DNA of 64,000 bases from Primula veris (Eukaryota > Streptophyta > Magnoliopsida > Ericales > Primulaceae): assembly GCA_963682055.1 (NCBI GenBank), contig OY821746.1, positions 21,952,481-22,016,480 of the forward strand, given 5' to 3'. The translations under genes were made by a program, and so were the position numbers. Shown one piece after another: positions 33,801 to 44,525 of this stretch. Positions within the stretch are counted from its first letter, which is position 1, and the number at the start of each line of letters is the position of its first letter. A model generated the notes under the pieces. The model made no database searches. It was not told the DNA's origin and was given only the letters and a program-made list of their open reading frames with translations.

Positions 33801-36800
33801 CTCTCGAAAACAAGTACAAAGTGAATAACGCTGGCACAAAGAGATTTGTTGTCACGGACTTTCATGAGTACCGTATGACTGACAGCAGGGGTGTCATGGA
33901 GCAAGTTGAGGAGCTCCAACTCATTTACCATCGCCTTGAGGCTGAGGGGCTAGTGATTAATGAGCCTTTCCAGGTGGCACTCATGATTGAGAAATTGCCA
34001 CCATCTTGGAAAGACTTTCAAAACTACCTGAAGCACAAGCGAAAGGAAATGAGGTTGGAGGGGCTCATTGAGAAGCTCAATATCGAGGTGAGCAACCGTC
34101 GCTCCGTGAGGAGAGTCGGTGGTGCTAACATCCCAATGGCAAAGGCCAATGTGGTCGAAAGCTCCAACGTCAAACGGAAACGTTTTGACAACGGAGGCAG
34201 TGCTGTTGTCGTAAAGAAATTTGCGGGAACCTGCTTTGTGTGTAACAGGACCGGCCATCGTGCCGCGGACTGTTATGACAATAAAGGCGCTGTTAAGCCC
34301 AAGCCCCCTCCGAGGAACTTCAAAGGCAAGGGGAAGAGGAAAGCTCCAGCTCAGGCACATCTGGCCGAGGGAGGACGAGATGATGACCACTTTACTGTTG
34401 TGGTCTCTGAGGTGAATCTCGTGGGGAGAAATCCCAAAGAGTGGTGGCTGGATACCGGCGCCACAAGCCACATCTGCTCAACAAGGTGGATGTTTAAGAC
34501 CTACGAGGCAGTAGAGGGAGAAAGCTGCTTCATGGGAAATTCTGCTACTTCCAAGGTGGAAGGAAAAGGAATGGTGGTGATGAAGATGACCTCGGGAAAA
34601 GAGCTGAGGTTGACCAATGTGCTCCATGTTCCGGATATCCGTAAGAATCTGGTATCCGGATCAGTGATGGTGAAGAACGGGTTCAAGCTAGTCTTAGAAT
34701 CCAATAAAATTGTAATCACCAAAAAATGGTGTCTATGTAGGCCGTGGCTATATGACCAACGGCATGTTTAAGTTAAACGTAGGGACACCTGCTCCCAATA
34801 AAGGTGCTAAAGCTGAGGCTAGCACTAGCAATGTAATGACTGTTGCCCAAGAGGCCAATAAAAATTCTGAGTTTAATTATTTATTTGAGTCATTTCATTT
34901 GTGGCATGGAAGATTAGGTCACGTGAATTATAATTCTTTAAAGAAATTAATATCACTAAAACTAATACCAAATTTCGTTTTTGATAAGCAACACAAATGT
35001 GAGATTTGTGTTGAGGCAAAATTAACGAAATCATCGTTTCAACATGTTGAACGAGAAAGTGAACCTCTCGGTCTAATACACACGGATGTATGTGACTTAA
35101 AGTTTATACAAACGCGAGGAGGGAAAAAGTACTTTATCACCTTTATAGATGATTGTACTAGATACTGTTACGTTTACTTAATGAGAAGTAAAGACGAAGC
35201 AGTTGAGAAATTCGCTCTTTATAAGACCGAAGTTGAAAATCAACTCAATAGAAAAATTAAAACATTGAGAAGTGATAGAGGCGGTGAGTTTGAATCACCG
35301 TTTGAGCAGATATGCGCTGAAAGCGGCATTATACATCAAACCACAGCCCCATACACTCCCGAGCAAAATGGGGTTGCTGAGCGTAAAAATAGAACGCTAA
35401 AGGAAATGATGAATGCTATGCTTATCAGTTATGGGTTACCCCAGAACATGTGGGGGGAAGCGATACTTTCCGCAAACTATGTTTTAAACAAGTTACCATA
35501 TAAGAAGCGAGAAAAGACTCCATATGAATTATGGAAAGGTCATCAACCCAGTTATAAGAACCTGCGGGTTTGGGGTTGTCTCGCGAAGGTACTAGTTCCC
35601 ACTCCTAAGAGGATGAGAATTGGTCATAAGACGGTGGACTGTGTGTTCATCGGATATGCACAAAATAGTAGTGCATATCGGTTTCTCGTACACAAGTCGG
35701 ACAATCCTGATGTGCACGTAGATACGTATATGGAAAGCCGAGAGGCCTCCTTCTTTGAAGATATCTTTTCCCGGAAATTACCTACATCTGTACCAACTGA
35801 AGAGTTGAACAGTGAAGGAAATATGGGGGCAAGTGAACCGACAGAGGAAGAGGAAGAGGAAGAGCCTCGACGCAGCAAAAGGGCAAGGAAGGAAACTTCC
35901 TTTGGACCTGATTTCCTAACCTTCATGGTTGAAGGCGAACCGGTGACATATAAATAAGCTATGTCAACACCGGATTCCCAATATTGGGAAGAAGCTATTC
36001 AAAATGAAATTGAATCAATCATGCAAAACCACACTTGGGAACTAGTGGATCTTCCGAAAGGATGCAAGCCCCTAGGTCACAAGTGGATCTTCAAGAGGAA
36101 GTTAAGGGTTGACGGCACGATTGAGAAATACAAGGCGAGACTTGTAGTAAAAGGCTTCAGGCAAACGGAAGGTGTCGATTATTTTGACACGTATGCTCCT
36201 GTCTCCAGGAAAACGTCAATCCGAATCATCATTGCTCTCGCAGCTTTGTTTGATATGTAAATACATCAAATGGATGTAAAGACGGCATTTCTGAATGGAG
36301 AACTGGAAGAAGAAATTTACATGGAACAACCGAAAGGGTTTGTAGTTCCTGGTAAAGAACACCAAGTATGTAAACTTGTAAAGTCTCTATATGGACTCAA
36401 ACAAGCGCCAAAGCAATGGCACGAGAAGTTTGATAGAATTATGCTATCAAACGGTTTTCACATTAATGAGTGTGATAAATGTGTCTACAAGGAAATGGAA
36501 GAGACTGTGTGGTAGTCTGTCTCTATGTGGATGACATGATTATAATTGGGAGTAATGATAGAATCAGCTCCACAAAGAAAATGTTGTCACAACACTTCGA
36601 TATGAAGGATCTGGGTATAGCTGATGTAATACTTGGTATGAAGATTACCAAAACATCAGAAGGATATGCCTTGTCCCAAAGTCACTATGTTAAACAAGTA
36701 TTAGACAAGTTTGACAAGGACAGTAAGGCAATGTCTAGAACCCCAATTGAGTTCAACTGTAACCTGAAAAAGAATTTCGGTAAAAGTGTGAATCAATTGG

Positions 36801-39800
36801 AGTTCTCTCGAGTCATAGGCAGTCTCATGTATATAATGAATTGCACTAGACCAGACATAGCAAACTCAGTGAGTAGACTGAGCAGGTACACCAGTAATCC
36901 AAATGAGGAACACTGGAAGGCCATAATGAAACTTCTCAGGTATATGAGGTTTTCAGCCGATTACGGGCTGCACTATACCAGATATCCAGCGGTACTGGAA
37001 GGGTATTCAGATGCCAACTGGATATCAGACTCCAATAGCACAAGATCCACGAGTGGATATGTGTTTATAATGGGAGGAGCTGCTGTGTCTTGGAGATCCT
37101 CCAAACAAACGTGCATTGCAAGGTCTACTATGGAATCAGAATTCATAGCGTTAGACTTAGCAACCGAAGAGGCAGACTGGCTGAGAAGTCTATTGGAAGG
37201 AATTCCAATGTGGCCAAAACCTGTTCCCGCAATAAGCATGCATTGTGATAGTCAATCAGCTATTGCGCGGGCTCAGGATCATATGTATAATGGAAAGTCT
37301 CGACATATACGTCGGAGACATAAATCCGTAAGAGAATTGTTATCCAACGGTGTGGTATCCTTAGATTTTGTGAGATCAAAGGAAAACATAGCGGATCCAT
37401 TAACAAAAGGCTTGACTCAAGTGGGAGTCGAGACGTCATCGAACGGAATGGGATTAAAGCCCATTAAATTGGTGGCCCCCCCCATAGGCAACCCAACCTA
37501 AACGGAATATTTCCTGATAAGTTCAAAGGGAAACTGAACTGTGGGGGCAACCGAACAAAGCACTCGGGAACCTGGAGTTCCCAGCCCATTTCCGCGATGA
37601 CAGAGTGATAGACCTGTACCATTGTAAGGGTGAGCTTGAGGCTCTTAATGATCCAAGTAACTCGACGGTCGAGTAACGTGAGTCAGGACACTTTCGACTT
37701 GGAACACCTATAACGAGTGTGTAAGGCCGGTACCATGTGATGAGCTTGGGCTAATTCACTAGAGCACTCAGTTGAAGTTGCCAAGGCAGTCCAGGCCAAA
37801 TATGGACAACAACTAAAGGGCCTAGTACGTGGGTAGAAAGGGCACTGTGCGGGTGCCATTCTGGGATACACAAAGCTTGATGGTTCAAAGCTTTACAGCT
37901 ACCTAATAGCAGTATTCTGGGTGGTACTCCGCTACGGCAGGTTCAAGGCGCGCGCTACCTGACCTTAGGCAGTGAACTTTTACGGTTCTCTTGATTTGCA
38001 TTTATGACATGGGCTTTCGAGCCAATTGCATTCATGTGGGGGATTGTTGGAAAAATTGTAGGAAAACATGTTTTTAAACATGGTTGTTCCAAGTGGTCAG
38101 GGACCATCTTTGAGTCAATTTTCGATGCGACTACTCAGTTTTTCTGAGGCCATACTCAAAGCGCTTGAGTAGCTCGTACGACGAGCTTCGCAACGGTATA
38201 TCGCATGACCTATTCGGAGGAAGGGTGTGAATGATAATTGGACTCGAAGGTTGGTACTCGAAAGAGAAAATAAAGTCAATGCTGGAAAATGAGAAAAGAA
38301 ATGGGATTTAACCCATGAGGGTTATCCCACATTGGAAAATCATGAGTGATTTTTACAATATATATACTAAGGTATCCCATGTGGATATTAAGTAGTGTGT
38401 CCACATACACGTGTGTATTGTGTACCACGCATGGGCTTGCTCGTCGGGCGGGCTTGCTCATCGGGCGGGCTTGCTCGTCGGGTTTTCAGCTCGACGGGAA
38501 AAAGTGCGCCTGTTCCAGTTCGGAAAAAGTGTTCCAGTTCGGGAAAAGTGTTCCTGTTTGGGAAAAGCGCGCCTGTTCGGTAAAAGCGTGCCTGTTCGGG
38601 AAACGCGTGCCTGTTCGGGAAAAGTGCGCCAGTTCGGGAAAAGCTTCCAGCAAAGCTGTAACTGTTGCAATAAATATTAATTCATTGCAAAGTTAATACT
38701 GCAGTTTCGAATTTCGAAAACTGACAGTAGTAAAGTGACTTTAATGGCTGAGATACTCAGCAAGCCTATAAATAGGCAGACCCCCCCACATGTCAACACA
38801 GATACATAACATTCTGAAATAAAACACCAGTAGCATATATCATCTCTCCAAAAATTAGCATTACATTTTAGAACCTGAGAGAACCACCCACCAACAGCTC
38901 GACCTTGACTCGTCGTCAGTTTCCGGCGAGTCATCCGAGACGTTGTACCTTGGGATCGAAGCGCCAACGCAACCAGAAACATCAAGATGGTTGGGCGAAT
39001 ATCGGTTAAGGGCATACTGTTAACAGTAGCCTCATCTTGTTTTATTTACATTCTGTCCATTTCATTTACGTATTTTAATTCTGTCCTTTTTATTTAAGTA
39101 TTTCAATTGCTGTCCTTAGCTGTAGCTTTTAATTCTGTTTGTACCTTTCTGTAATTAGTTTAAAGTTCTGGTTTTTGCTGTAATTCCTATTCTGTAATTT
39201 AATTCAGTAATTAGAATAGTTTCAATTCAGTCCTGTTATTTCAATTCATATCAGAACAGTCCGGCTGTTAAGTTTATACTTTCCAGTCCGGCAGTTTCTT
39301 TTAATTGCAAAACAGTACATCAGATTATTAATTGATAATAATCTGATAACGTTTGCTTTAATTACTTTTCAGTACTTACATGTTGTAATCAGTTTATTGT
39401 ATTCCATTTGGAAATTAATAAAGATTACACTGGTTTTGTTTAATTCTTGTTTAGTCCTTTATTTATTATTAATTGTTATTTCGTACACGGAAACCCAACA
39501 CTTTTCGCATATTTTAAGCTCAATTTTGTTTGCATATAAGTTGTAGTGTATCTGGTTTATAAGCGTACTAGTTGTTGTCTTTGTTATGGAGAGTACTATT
39601 TTTTCTTCTTCATCCTGTTCTTTATGATTTTATCTACTTTTTAAGTAATCAGCTTGTAAATATTGGCACGGGGGCTGTGATTGTAGGACAATTCTGACCT
39701 GTATGAATTTTTGTTTCTTTTGAAAAGTTATATGTAGATTAATGATTAGAGGCTGTTTAGAGTTCTCGTTGGGTACACTGCTGAATTTAGCTAAGTTGGG

Positions 39801-42800
39801 GCTTAGGGTATTTTGTATTGCATATTTTACAGATCCACTTGTTTGCATATCCATTTTTGCAGTGTGGTTGAGCTGTTTTTTGTGCTTTTTGTTGTTGGTA
39901 TGGGAAGAAAAGGCCAGAATTTGAAGCCAGATAAACTCAACTTTTACCCTTTATTAACCATTTTTTGTTAATTTTCATTATCTTGATATAATGCCTTTTA
40001 GTTTCTGCTTGTTTTTGTGGGCTCTTTCTTCTTCAGATGGGCTATTGTTTCTTTTTAAACCGTTTCTTGATTATTTAGTTTTTTTTCTCTTGGTACAGAA
40101 AAATCTGATAGACGGATATTGGCAAAGCATATGCTATGTGATGTTTTGGTCTTGAGTGCAAAATTTCTAGTCAGAGTAATATGGTTTTACATAAACTTGG
40201 CATGATTTAAAGATTTTTTCCTGGTTCTATAGGCTAATGTTACATGTACATTGTCACATTGAGAAAAATTCAGCGCAATCGCTCGATCTTTTGCTGGGCT
40301 TATTTTGCTTTACCAATTTTCTTTGTTAAGTAGTTTTCTCTACTCATTTGTCCTCGACTATGTTGTTTTTGATATTATTTTAAAATCATTTGATTAAAAA
40401 TGGCGTTTGGGAGTTGATTTCTTGCTAAAGTGTATGTAGGTTGTTGGAGATTGGGTGAGCTTGCTATGTTCTGTGCTAAATGTTAATGATACTTGGATCC
40501 TAGTCAGGGAAAAAACTTGTGAGCTTTAGTTGTAGCACTATTCAGGTTGTTTAGAAGTTTTAGTGTTATACACTGCTAAATTAGCAAAATTAGGCATAAT
40601 AAACTCCAGCTTTGTTGATTTTACTTTTTTTCACGATTCTTGACTATTTTATGCCTGTTGATGCGGTTCTTCTCGTTGGGGTTTTATTTCCTTTTTGGTC
40701 TGTTTTTCAGTCGGATATAATTTTTTAAAATTTCTGGTTATTGCACGACTAATATTGTTGGAGAATGGTGCACCTGGTTCTTGTTGTAGTTAGTTATAAT
40801 AACACCACATCTGATTTTCTGAGACTATTTTCTTCTGGGTTTTTCGAAAAATATACACCTTTTTTTCAGTCACTTTCACTCTTCTCCTATTTCCGTGACT
40901 AAAATTTTGATACCCTGAAACTCTTGAACTTAAACTTAACTTTTTTGTTTAGAATATCTGAGCAGTTTATATTGAAAACCACAAGTTACAAATGCACTTG
41001 ACTTTTTTGTGTCAATACTGTGATGAACATGTGTCAAAGCCGTCTTCTTTCATTCATTTACGTTCCCCTTCAACAACTCTCCAGTTTTCCTGATTGTTCG
41101 AGTTGCATTTCCTGTTTGTACCCGCTTTAACGTCAAATTATAGTAATTACGGGATATGAAATTATGTCTCTTCCTATTGAAATCCATTGTAAATTTCGAA
41201 TACACACTACAATTGCAGAACTTACGTACTTGTCAAGTGATAAGAGTTCTTGCATGCTACTTAAATTTTTACCTCTAATAATTTTGATAAGCCGTTGGTT
41301 ATATGAAGGTGCATTATTAGAAGAGAAATTGATTTATGGTTTTGTATTCCAGACTCGAGGAATGGAATTTCACAGCATAGGGTTATTCGGGTCGTTTAAG
41401 AAGATTGCCAGAACAGAGGGGGTTCTTGGTTTCTACAGGTAGTCATCTACTCTATTCTTCGTTTGTTTCTTGAGACTGTTACTAAATGTAGTATATGGGC
41501 TGATTTTTGTTTTTGTTTTCAGAGGGAATGGAGCTAGTGTCGCTCGGATAGTTCCTTATGCAGCCTTACATTACATGTCTTATGAGCAATATCGGAGATG
41601 GATTATACAAACTTTTCCTAATGTTGGAAGAGGTCCTTTTCTAGATCTTGTGGCTGGGTCATTTTCCGGTGGAACTGCAGTTTTATTTACTTATCCTCTC
41701 GATTTAGTTCGAACTAAGTTAGCATATCAGGTAAACGGAAGAAAAAGGAACCTTAAACTGTAAAGGAACTGCTTTTTTATGTACCAAATGAGTTATTGTT
41801 ACATTTAATAGTGCAGGTTGTCGGATCATCCAAGTTAAATATAAAGGAACAAGTATACAAAGGAATAATGGACTGCTTTGCGAAGACCTACAAAGAGGCT
41901 GGATTAAGAGGCCTCTACCGTGGGGTTGGTATGTCCAATGTTCATAATTTCATTTTTTTTTGTGGTTTTTGGTTTTATGTAATTGTGATTGAGGTGTCGG
42001 TAAAATGTTCCAGCTCCATCACTTTACGGGATATTTCCATATGCTGGCCTGAAATTTTATTTCTACGAAGAAATGAAAAGTCATGTTCCTGAAGAACACA
42101 AGACAGATATAATTTGGAAACTCGTATGCGGATCCATTGCGGGTTTGTTGGGTCAGACTTCTACTTACCCTCTTGACGTCGTCAGGCGACAAATGCAGGT
42201 ATTCTCTCTCTCTCTCTATATATATATACATATATAAACATATATTATGGAATAATATTATGCGGAAGAAACTGAGGATAATATTTGACAGGTCGAGCGA
42301 CTAATAGGTTCTAAAAGTGGAGAAATGATAGGGACTATAGAGAGTTTGAAAATGATTGTTCAGAAGCAAGGATGGAAGCATCTGTTTTCGGGACTTAGCA
42401 TTAACTACCTAAAGGTGAGATTCATATCACTCTAGAGTCCGGAGTTCATAAGTTAATTGGTTACATTGGTTACAAAAGAATATATATCTGGATACCAGAA
42501 AGAAGAACCCTATATTTAATTTTTAACATGACCTTTTTATGTTTTCTCCAGTTTCTTTATGAGGTTTTATGAAGGTTGTTGAATTCAGTGAAAACAACTT
42601 AAAATGCTATTAAAGAAAAGTGTTATAAGGAAGAGTTTTCGCCAAGTGTTTCTAATGAATTTACGTGATATGTTTCCAATGAGTTTTTATTTGAAAGAGC
42701 ATAAAGTGAAGTACACAACACTTAAGAAAGTTCAGAAAAGAAAAAAGGGAAAATGACAATTTAGTACATATTTAGAAACTTATTTACAAAAATCCGGTTG

Positions 42801-43465
42801 TTTTGAATTTGACGACTCTTTTACAAAAAAGTACATATTTTGTGAACTTATTTACAAATAGTTACATGTCATTACAAAAATCCAAAAAAATCGAAAAAAA
42901 TATTTTAAAATAAAAAAAAATTAAAAACCAAAATTTTAAAAAATACATTTTTTATACAAAAAATGTGTGTTTCATCCTATCTAATCATGTTCAACCATGT
43001 CTAATCCCGTTTGATACTATGTACAAATTTTTTGATTAATTTTTTTTTTCAATTTTTTTTATTTTTTTTTCAATTATTTTTTTTGTACATTTTGTTATTT
43101 TTTATGACATATGTAACTAATTGTAAATAAGTATATGTATCTAATTGTAAAGAAGTACACATAGGTGGGTTTTTTGTAATTAAGTTAATTGGTATGTACC
43201 TATTTGTAAGGCTCCCAAGAAAAAAAGAAGAATACATCCTACCTATTTTCAACCTCTAAACAATGGATATCAGATATCAAGAAAATCCAACATAGTTTAA
43301 GAATTGAATTCTATATTTTGTCTTTTGCAGGTTGTGCCATCAGTAGCAATCGGTTTTACTGTTTATGATGTTATGAAAGCGTATCTGAAAGTTCCATCAA
43401 GAGATAAAGCAATTGTCGAGCTGGTAACAACCCAAAGAAACACCCAAACATCATCTCTGCATTAG
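27814..43465 (+). CDS. CoAc1: Mitochondrial carrier, coenzyme A transporter type
   Basis: Exons 27,814-27,933, 41,353-41,438, 41,523-41,730, 41,817-41,928, 42,014-42,198, 42,292-42,414 and 43,331-43,465 join in frame to 322 residues, the normal length for the family. All borders are GT-AG. Three carrier repeats are visible, each with the P-x-(D/E)-x-x-(K/R) signature: PLERVKI (residue ~32), [10 protein letters not shown] (~130) and PLDVVRRQM (~230). The closing [14 protein letters not shown] is typical. Six membrane helices of the inner mitochondrial membrane are expected. The closest family recalled is Arabidopsis CoAc1/CoAc2, which import coenzyme A (or related nucleotides); substrate is inferred from that likeness. 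Intron 1 is 13.4 kb, swollen by a tandem array and two LTR insertions. The coding frame is intact. Confidence 0.93.
29354..30617 (+). mobile_element. Solo LTR (1,264 bp), probably Ty1/copia
   Basis: It begins TGTTAGGACC, ends GGAATTTCA, and is flanked by the 5-bp duplication TAGTT (29,349-29,353 and 30,618-30,622). Internal tandem copies of GTTGCAACCTCAGTTACAAC lie at ~29,460-29,640. The right part (GAGTGCCCTGGAGACGTAGC followed by GTGAACTCC) has the flavour of SIRE/Maximus-type copia LTR ends, from memory. No internal coding region is present, so it is the product of LTR-LTR recombination. Confidence 0.85.
31399..32888 (+). repeat. 5' LTR of the copia element (1,490 bp)
   Basis: TATAAATAG at 32,155-32,163 is the presumed promoter. 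A 17-bp G+C-rich unit (GGGCTTGCTCGTCGGGC) is present in five copies at ~31,787-31,870. It is followed by a second array of ~18-bp units based on CTGTTCGGGAAAAGCG up to 32,035. Compared with the AT-rich surroundings this U3 block is strikingly GC-rich. Confidence 0.95.
32891..32902 (+). other. Primer site complementary to the element's own LTR
   Basis: Two bases after the 5' LTR the sequence is CTTAACCGATAT, without the TGG expected for a tRNA 3' end. Its exact reverse complement, ATATCGGTTAAG, lies inside the LTR at 32,387-32,398, downstream of the presumed start of transcription. The 3' LTR keeps the same 12 bases (~38,998-39,009). Confidence 0.65.
33236..34771 (+). pseudogene. Copia gag and protease
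   Basis: It starts at [16 protein letters not shown] (33,236), directly after a TTTCAG that could be a leader splice acceptor. Residues ~40-95 are an unusual Ala/Lys helix (repeats of [19 protein letters not shown]). The copia gag domain follows ([20 protein letters not shown] ... [18 protein letters not shown]). The CCHC knuckle is [14 protein letters not shown] near residue 333, and the aspartic protease [12 protein letters not shown] is near residue 406. The frame is lost in the A6 run at 34,721-34,726 and hits a stop at 34,769. The reading continues in another frame in the next entry. Confidence 0.93.
34752..35957 (+). pseudogene. Copia integrase region
   Basis: The pre-integrase zinc-binding part ([18 protein letters not shown] ... 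[14 protein letters not shown]) is followed by the DDE core: HTDVCDLKF with the first Asp, [29 protein letters not shown] with the second Asp, and [15 protein letters not shown] with the Glu. The C-terminal part ends in acidic [16 protein letters not shown]. The fragment is one frame off from gag and closed by a TAA at 35,955-35,957, after which the same frame reopens. Confidence 0.93.
35961..36515 (+). pseudogene. Copia reverse transcriptase, N-terminal part
   Basis: One frame runs through from the integrase. It contains [40 protein letters not shown] and [20 protein letters not shown], a TAA at 36,258-36,260, then [20 protein letters not shown] and [20 protein letters not shown]. These are the classic copia RT blocks. 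The frame closes at 36,515 after a single-base frame change near 36,490-36,505. Confidence 0.92.
36479..37501 (+). pseudogene. Copia reverse transcriptase C-terminus and RNase H
   Basis: It carries the catalytic YVDDM motif ([20 protein letters not shown]) and the RT thumb ([20 protein letters not shown]). The RNase H region follows ([65 protein letters not shown]). The frame is open for 340 codons to the usual C-terminus, so this end of pol is undamaged. The ~540 bases after it up to the 3' LTR are non-coding. Confidence 0.93.
38045..39500 (+). repeat. 3' LTR of the copia element (1,456 bp)
   Basis: Same ends as the 5' LTR. It has three copies of the 17-bp unit instead of five, which accounts for the 34-base length difference. 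TATAAATAG is conserved near 38,767. Confidence 0.95.
42720..43245. other. AT-rich insertion-like block in carrier intron 6
   Basis: Repeated short words (TTATTTACAAA, TAATTGTAAA, GTACATATTT) in both orientations and A/T homopolymers fill this part of the 916-base intron. It looks like an old non-coding insertion, but no clean ends were found. Confidence 0.35.
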
Positions 43466-43790
43466 TTGCAGACTTGCAGTGTTTTAACTTCGGAAAGTCA
43501 ATATAATTAGTCAATTTTACCCATTAATCGGGTTTGAAGGCAGGTTTATTGCCATTCTTAATGTCTATATGATTTTTAGTATAGCATGAAACACCCTCTC
43601 TGCCTTCTCCCTATTGTACTACAAATGATTATTAGGTACCAGTTTTTTTTTTTTTTTTTGAGAATTAGGTACCGGATGTTGTAGATAGGATGTTGACTAT
43701 AAATATAATAATCCCAATGTATATTTCCAATGGTGCATGTACATATGGAGTATTAGAAAAGCTATAATAAAATTGTTGATTGCTATATCT
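43466..43790. other. Carrier gene 3' flank
   Basis: Presumed 3' untranslated region and flank. No other feature is seen. Confidence 0.45.
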
Positions 43791-43886
43791 TGTTAGAGTT
43801 TATATTATCTCACATCGATGTAACTCTTTATAAACTACAGGCTTGATCGATATTATATCAATGTAGGATAATATAAACTCTTAACA
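43791..43886. mobile_element. 96-bp solo TRIM-like LTR or foldback element
   Basis: It begins TGTTAGAGTTTATATTATC and ends with the near inverse (GATAATATAAACTCTTAACA). TATCT flanks it on both sides (43,786-43,790 and 43,887-43,891). TG...CA ends, 5-bp duplication and size fit a solo LTR of a TRIM-type element; the ~30-bp inverted ends fit a small foldback MITE. Confidence 0.55.
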
Positions 43887-44525
43887 TATCTCAATCTAAT
43901 TTTATCCGACGGTCTTGTAGCTCTATACAGCATTGTGTTTGACATGAAGGATCTTCAAAATATCTGATTTTGTTTGTTTGTCTGAACTGTTTTGGTTAAT
44001 TTAGTCAAGCAGTTGGGAGAAGAAGTTGCTGCAATTGTAAATCAATTGTACTGGATACCAATAGCATCACATAATAGCCATATCTGAAGACCTCAGCGAG
44101 TCTCTGTAGTAGTCTGGCAAAATGTTTCAACCAGTATCACCACCCGTCGACTATTAACCAATTAACCAGCTAGTTCGAATTTTTTTGTTTCAAATTGATG
44201 TGACATCAATTTTTTTTTCTCGGTTTGATAACCAATCATGTACACTGTCTCACACATGGTAGTAATTTCAATGCATGTTATGAAGATTATGAAACTAGTC
44301 CCTGGGACCTGGCTAATTTAACGTATGTGGCACATGACTACATTGGGTGACATTGCAGTTTTCAATAGAAGGCTGCTGACTCGGAGAAAAAAACTACTCC
44401 AACAATGATGCATATGTAGCATATGTAAGCCAGATACAAATGTAACCAGGTCTTAAGGTTCGAACTACAAAAACCCTTCATAACAGAGGCACTAGGAAAT
44501 TTTTTGCATCATAAAAAAACTTCAC
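43887..44525. other. Intergenic
   Basis: No supported gene, RNA or repeat. Confidence 0.4.

Larger units (their letters stand above)
31399..39500 (+). mobile_element. Full-length Ty1/copia retrotransposon (8.1 kb)
   Basis: LTRs 31,399-32,888 and 38,045-39,500 have TGTTGG...CCAACA ends and are flanked by CTTTT on both sides (31,394-31,398 and 39,501-39,505). The order gag, protease, integrase, reverse transcriptase, RNase H is that of copia. A polypurine tract (GTGGGGGAT) abuts the 3' LTR. The LTRs differ mainly by a two-copy change in a 17-bp repeat plus roughly twenty small differences by eye, so the insertion is fairly young. Two stops and two frame changes break the coding region. It sits in sense orientation in the carrier intron. 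Confidence 0.95.
27968..39870. repeat. ~300-bp tandem repeat array in carrier intron 1 (interrupted)
   Basis: A unit beginning CTTGATCATGTTCTTTATGA and containing TTGGCATGAGGGGTGTAATT, GGCTGTTTAGAGTTT and AGTTGGGGTTTAGGGTA recurs. Copies start at 28,137, 28,448, 28,742, 29,025, 29,318, 30,889, 31,196 and 39,608. After subtracting the solo LTR and the copia element with their duplications, the spacings are 311, 294, 283, 293, 302, 307 and 305 bases. Both LTR insertions therefore landed inside an existing array. Confidence 0.85.
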
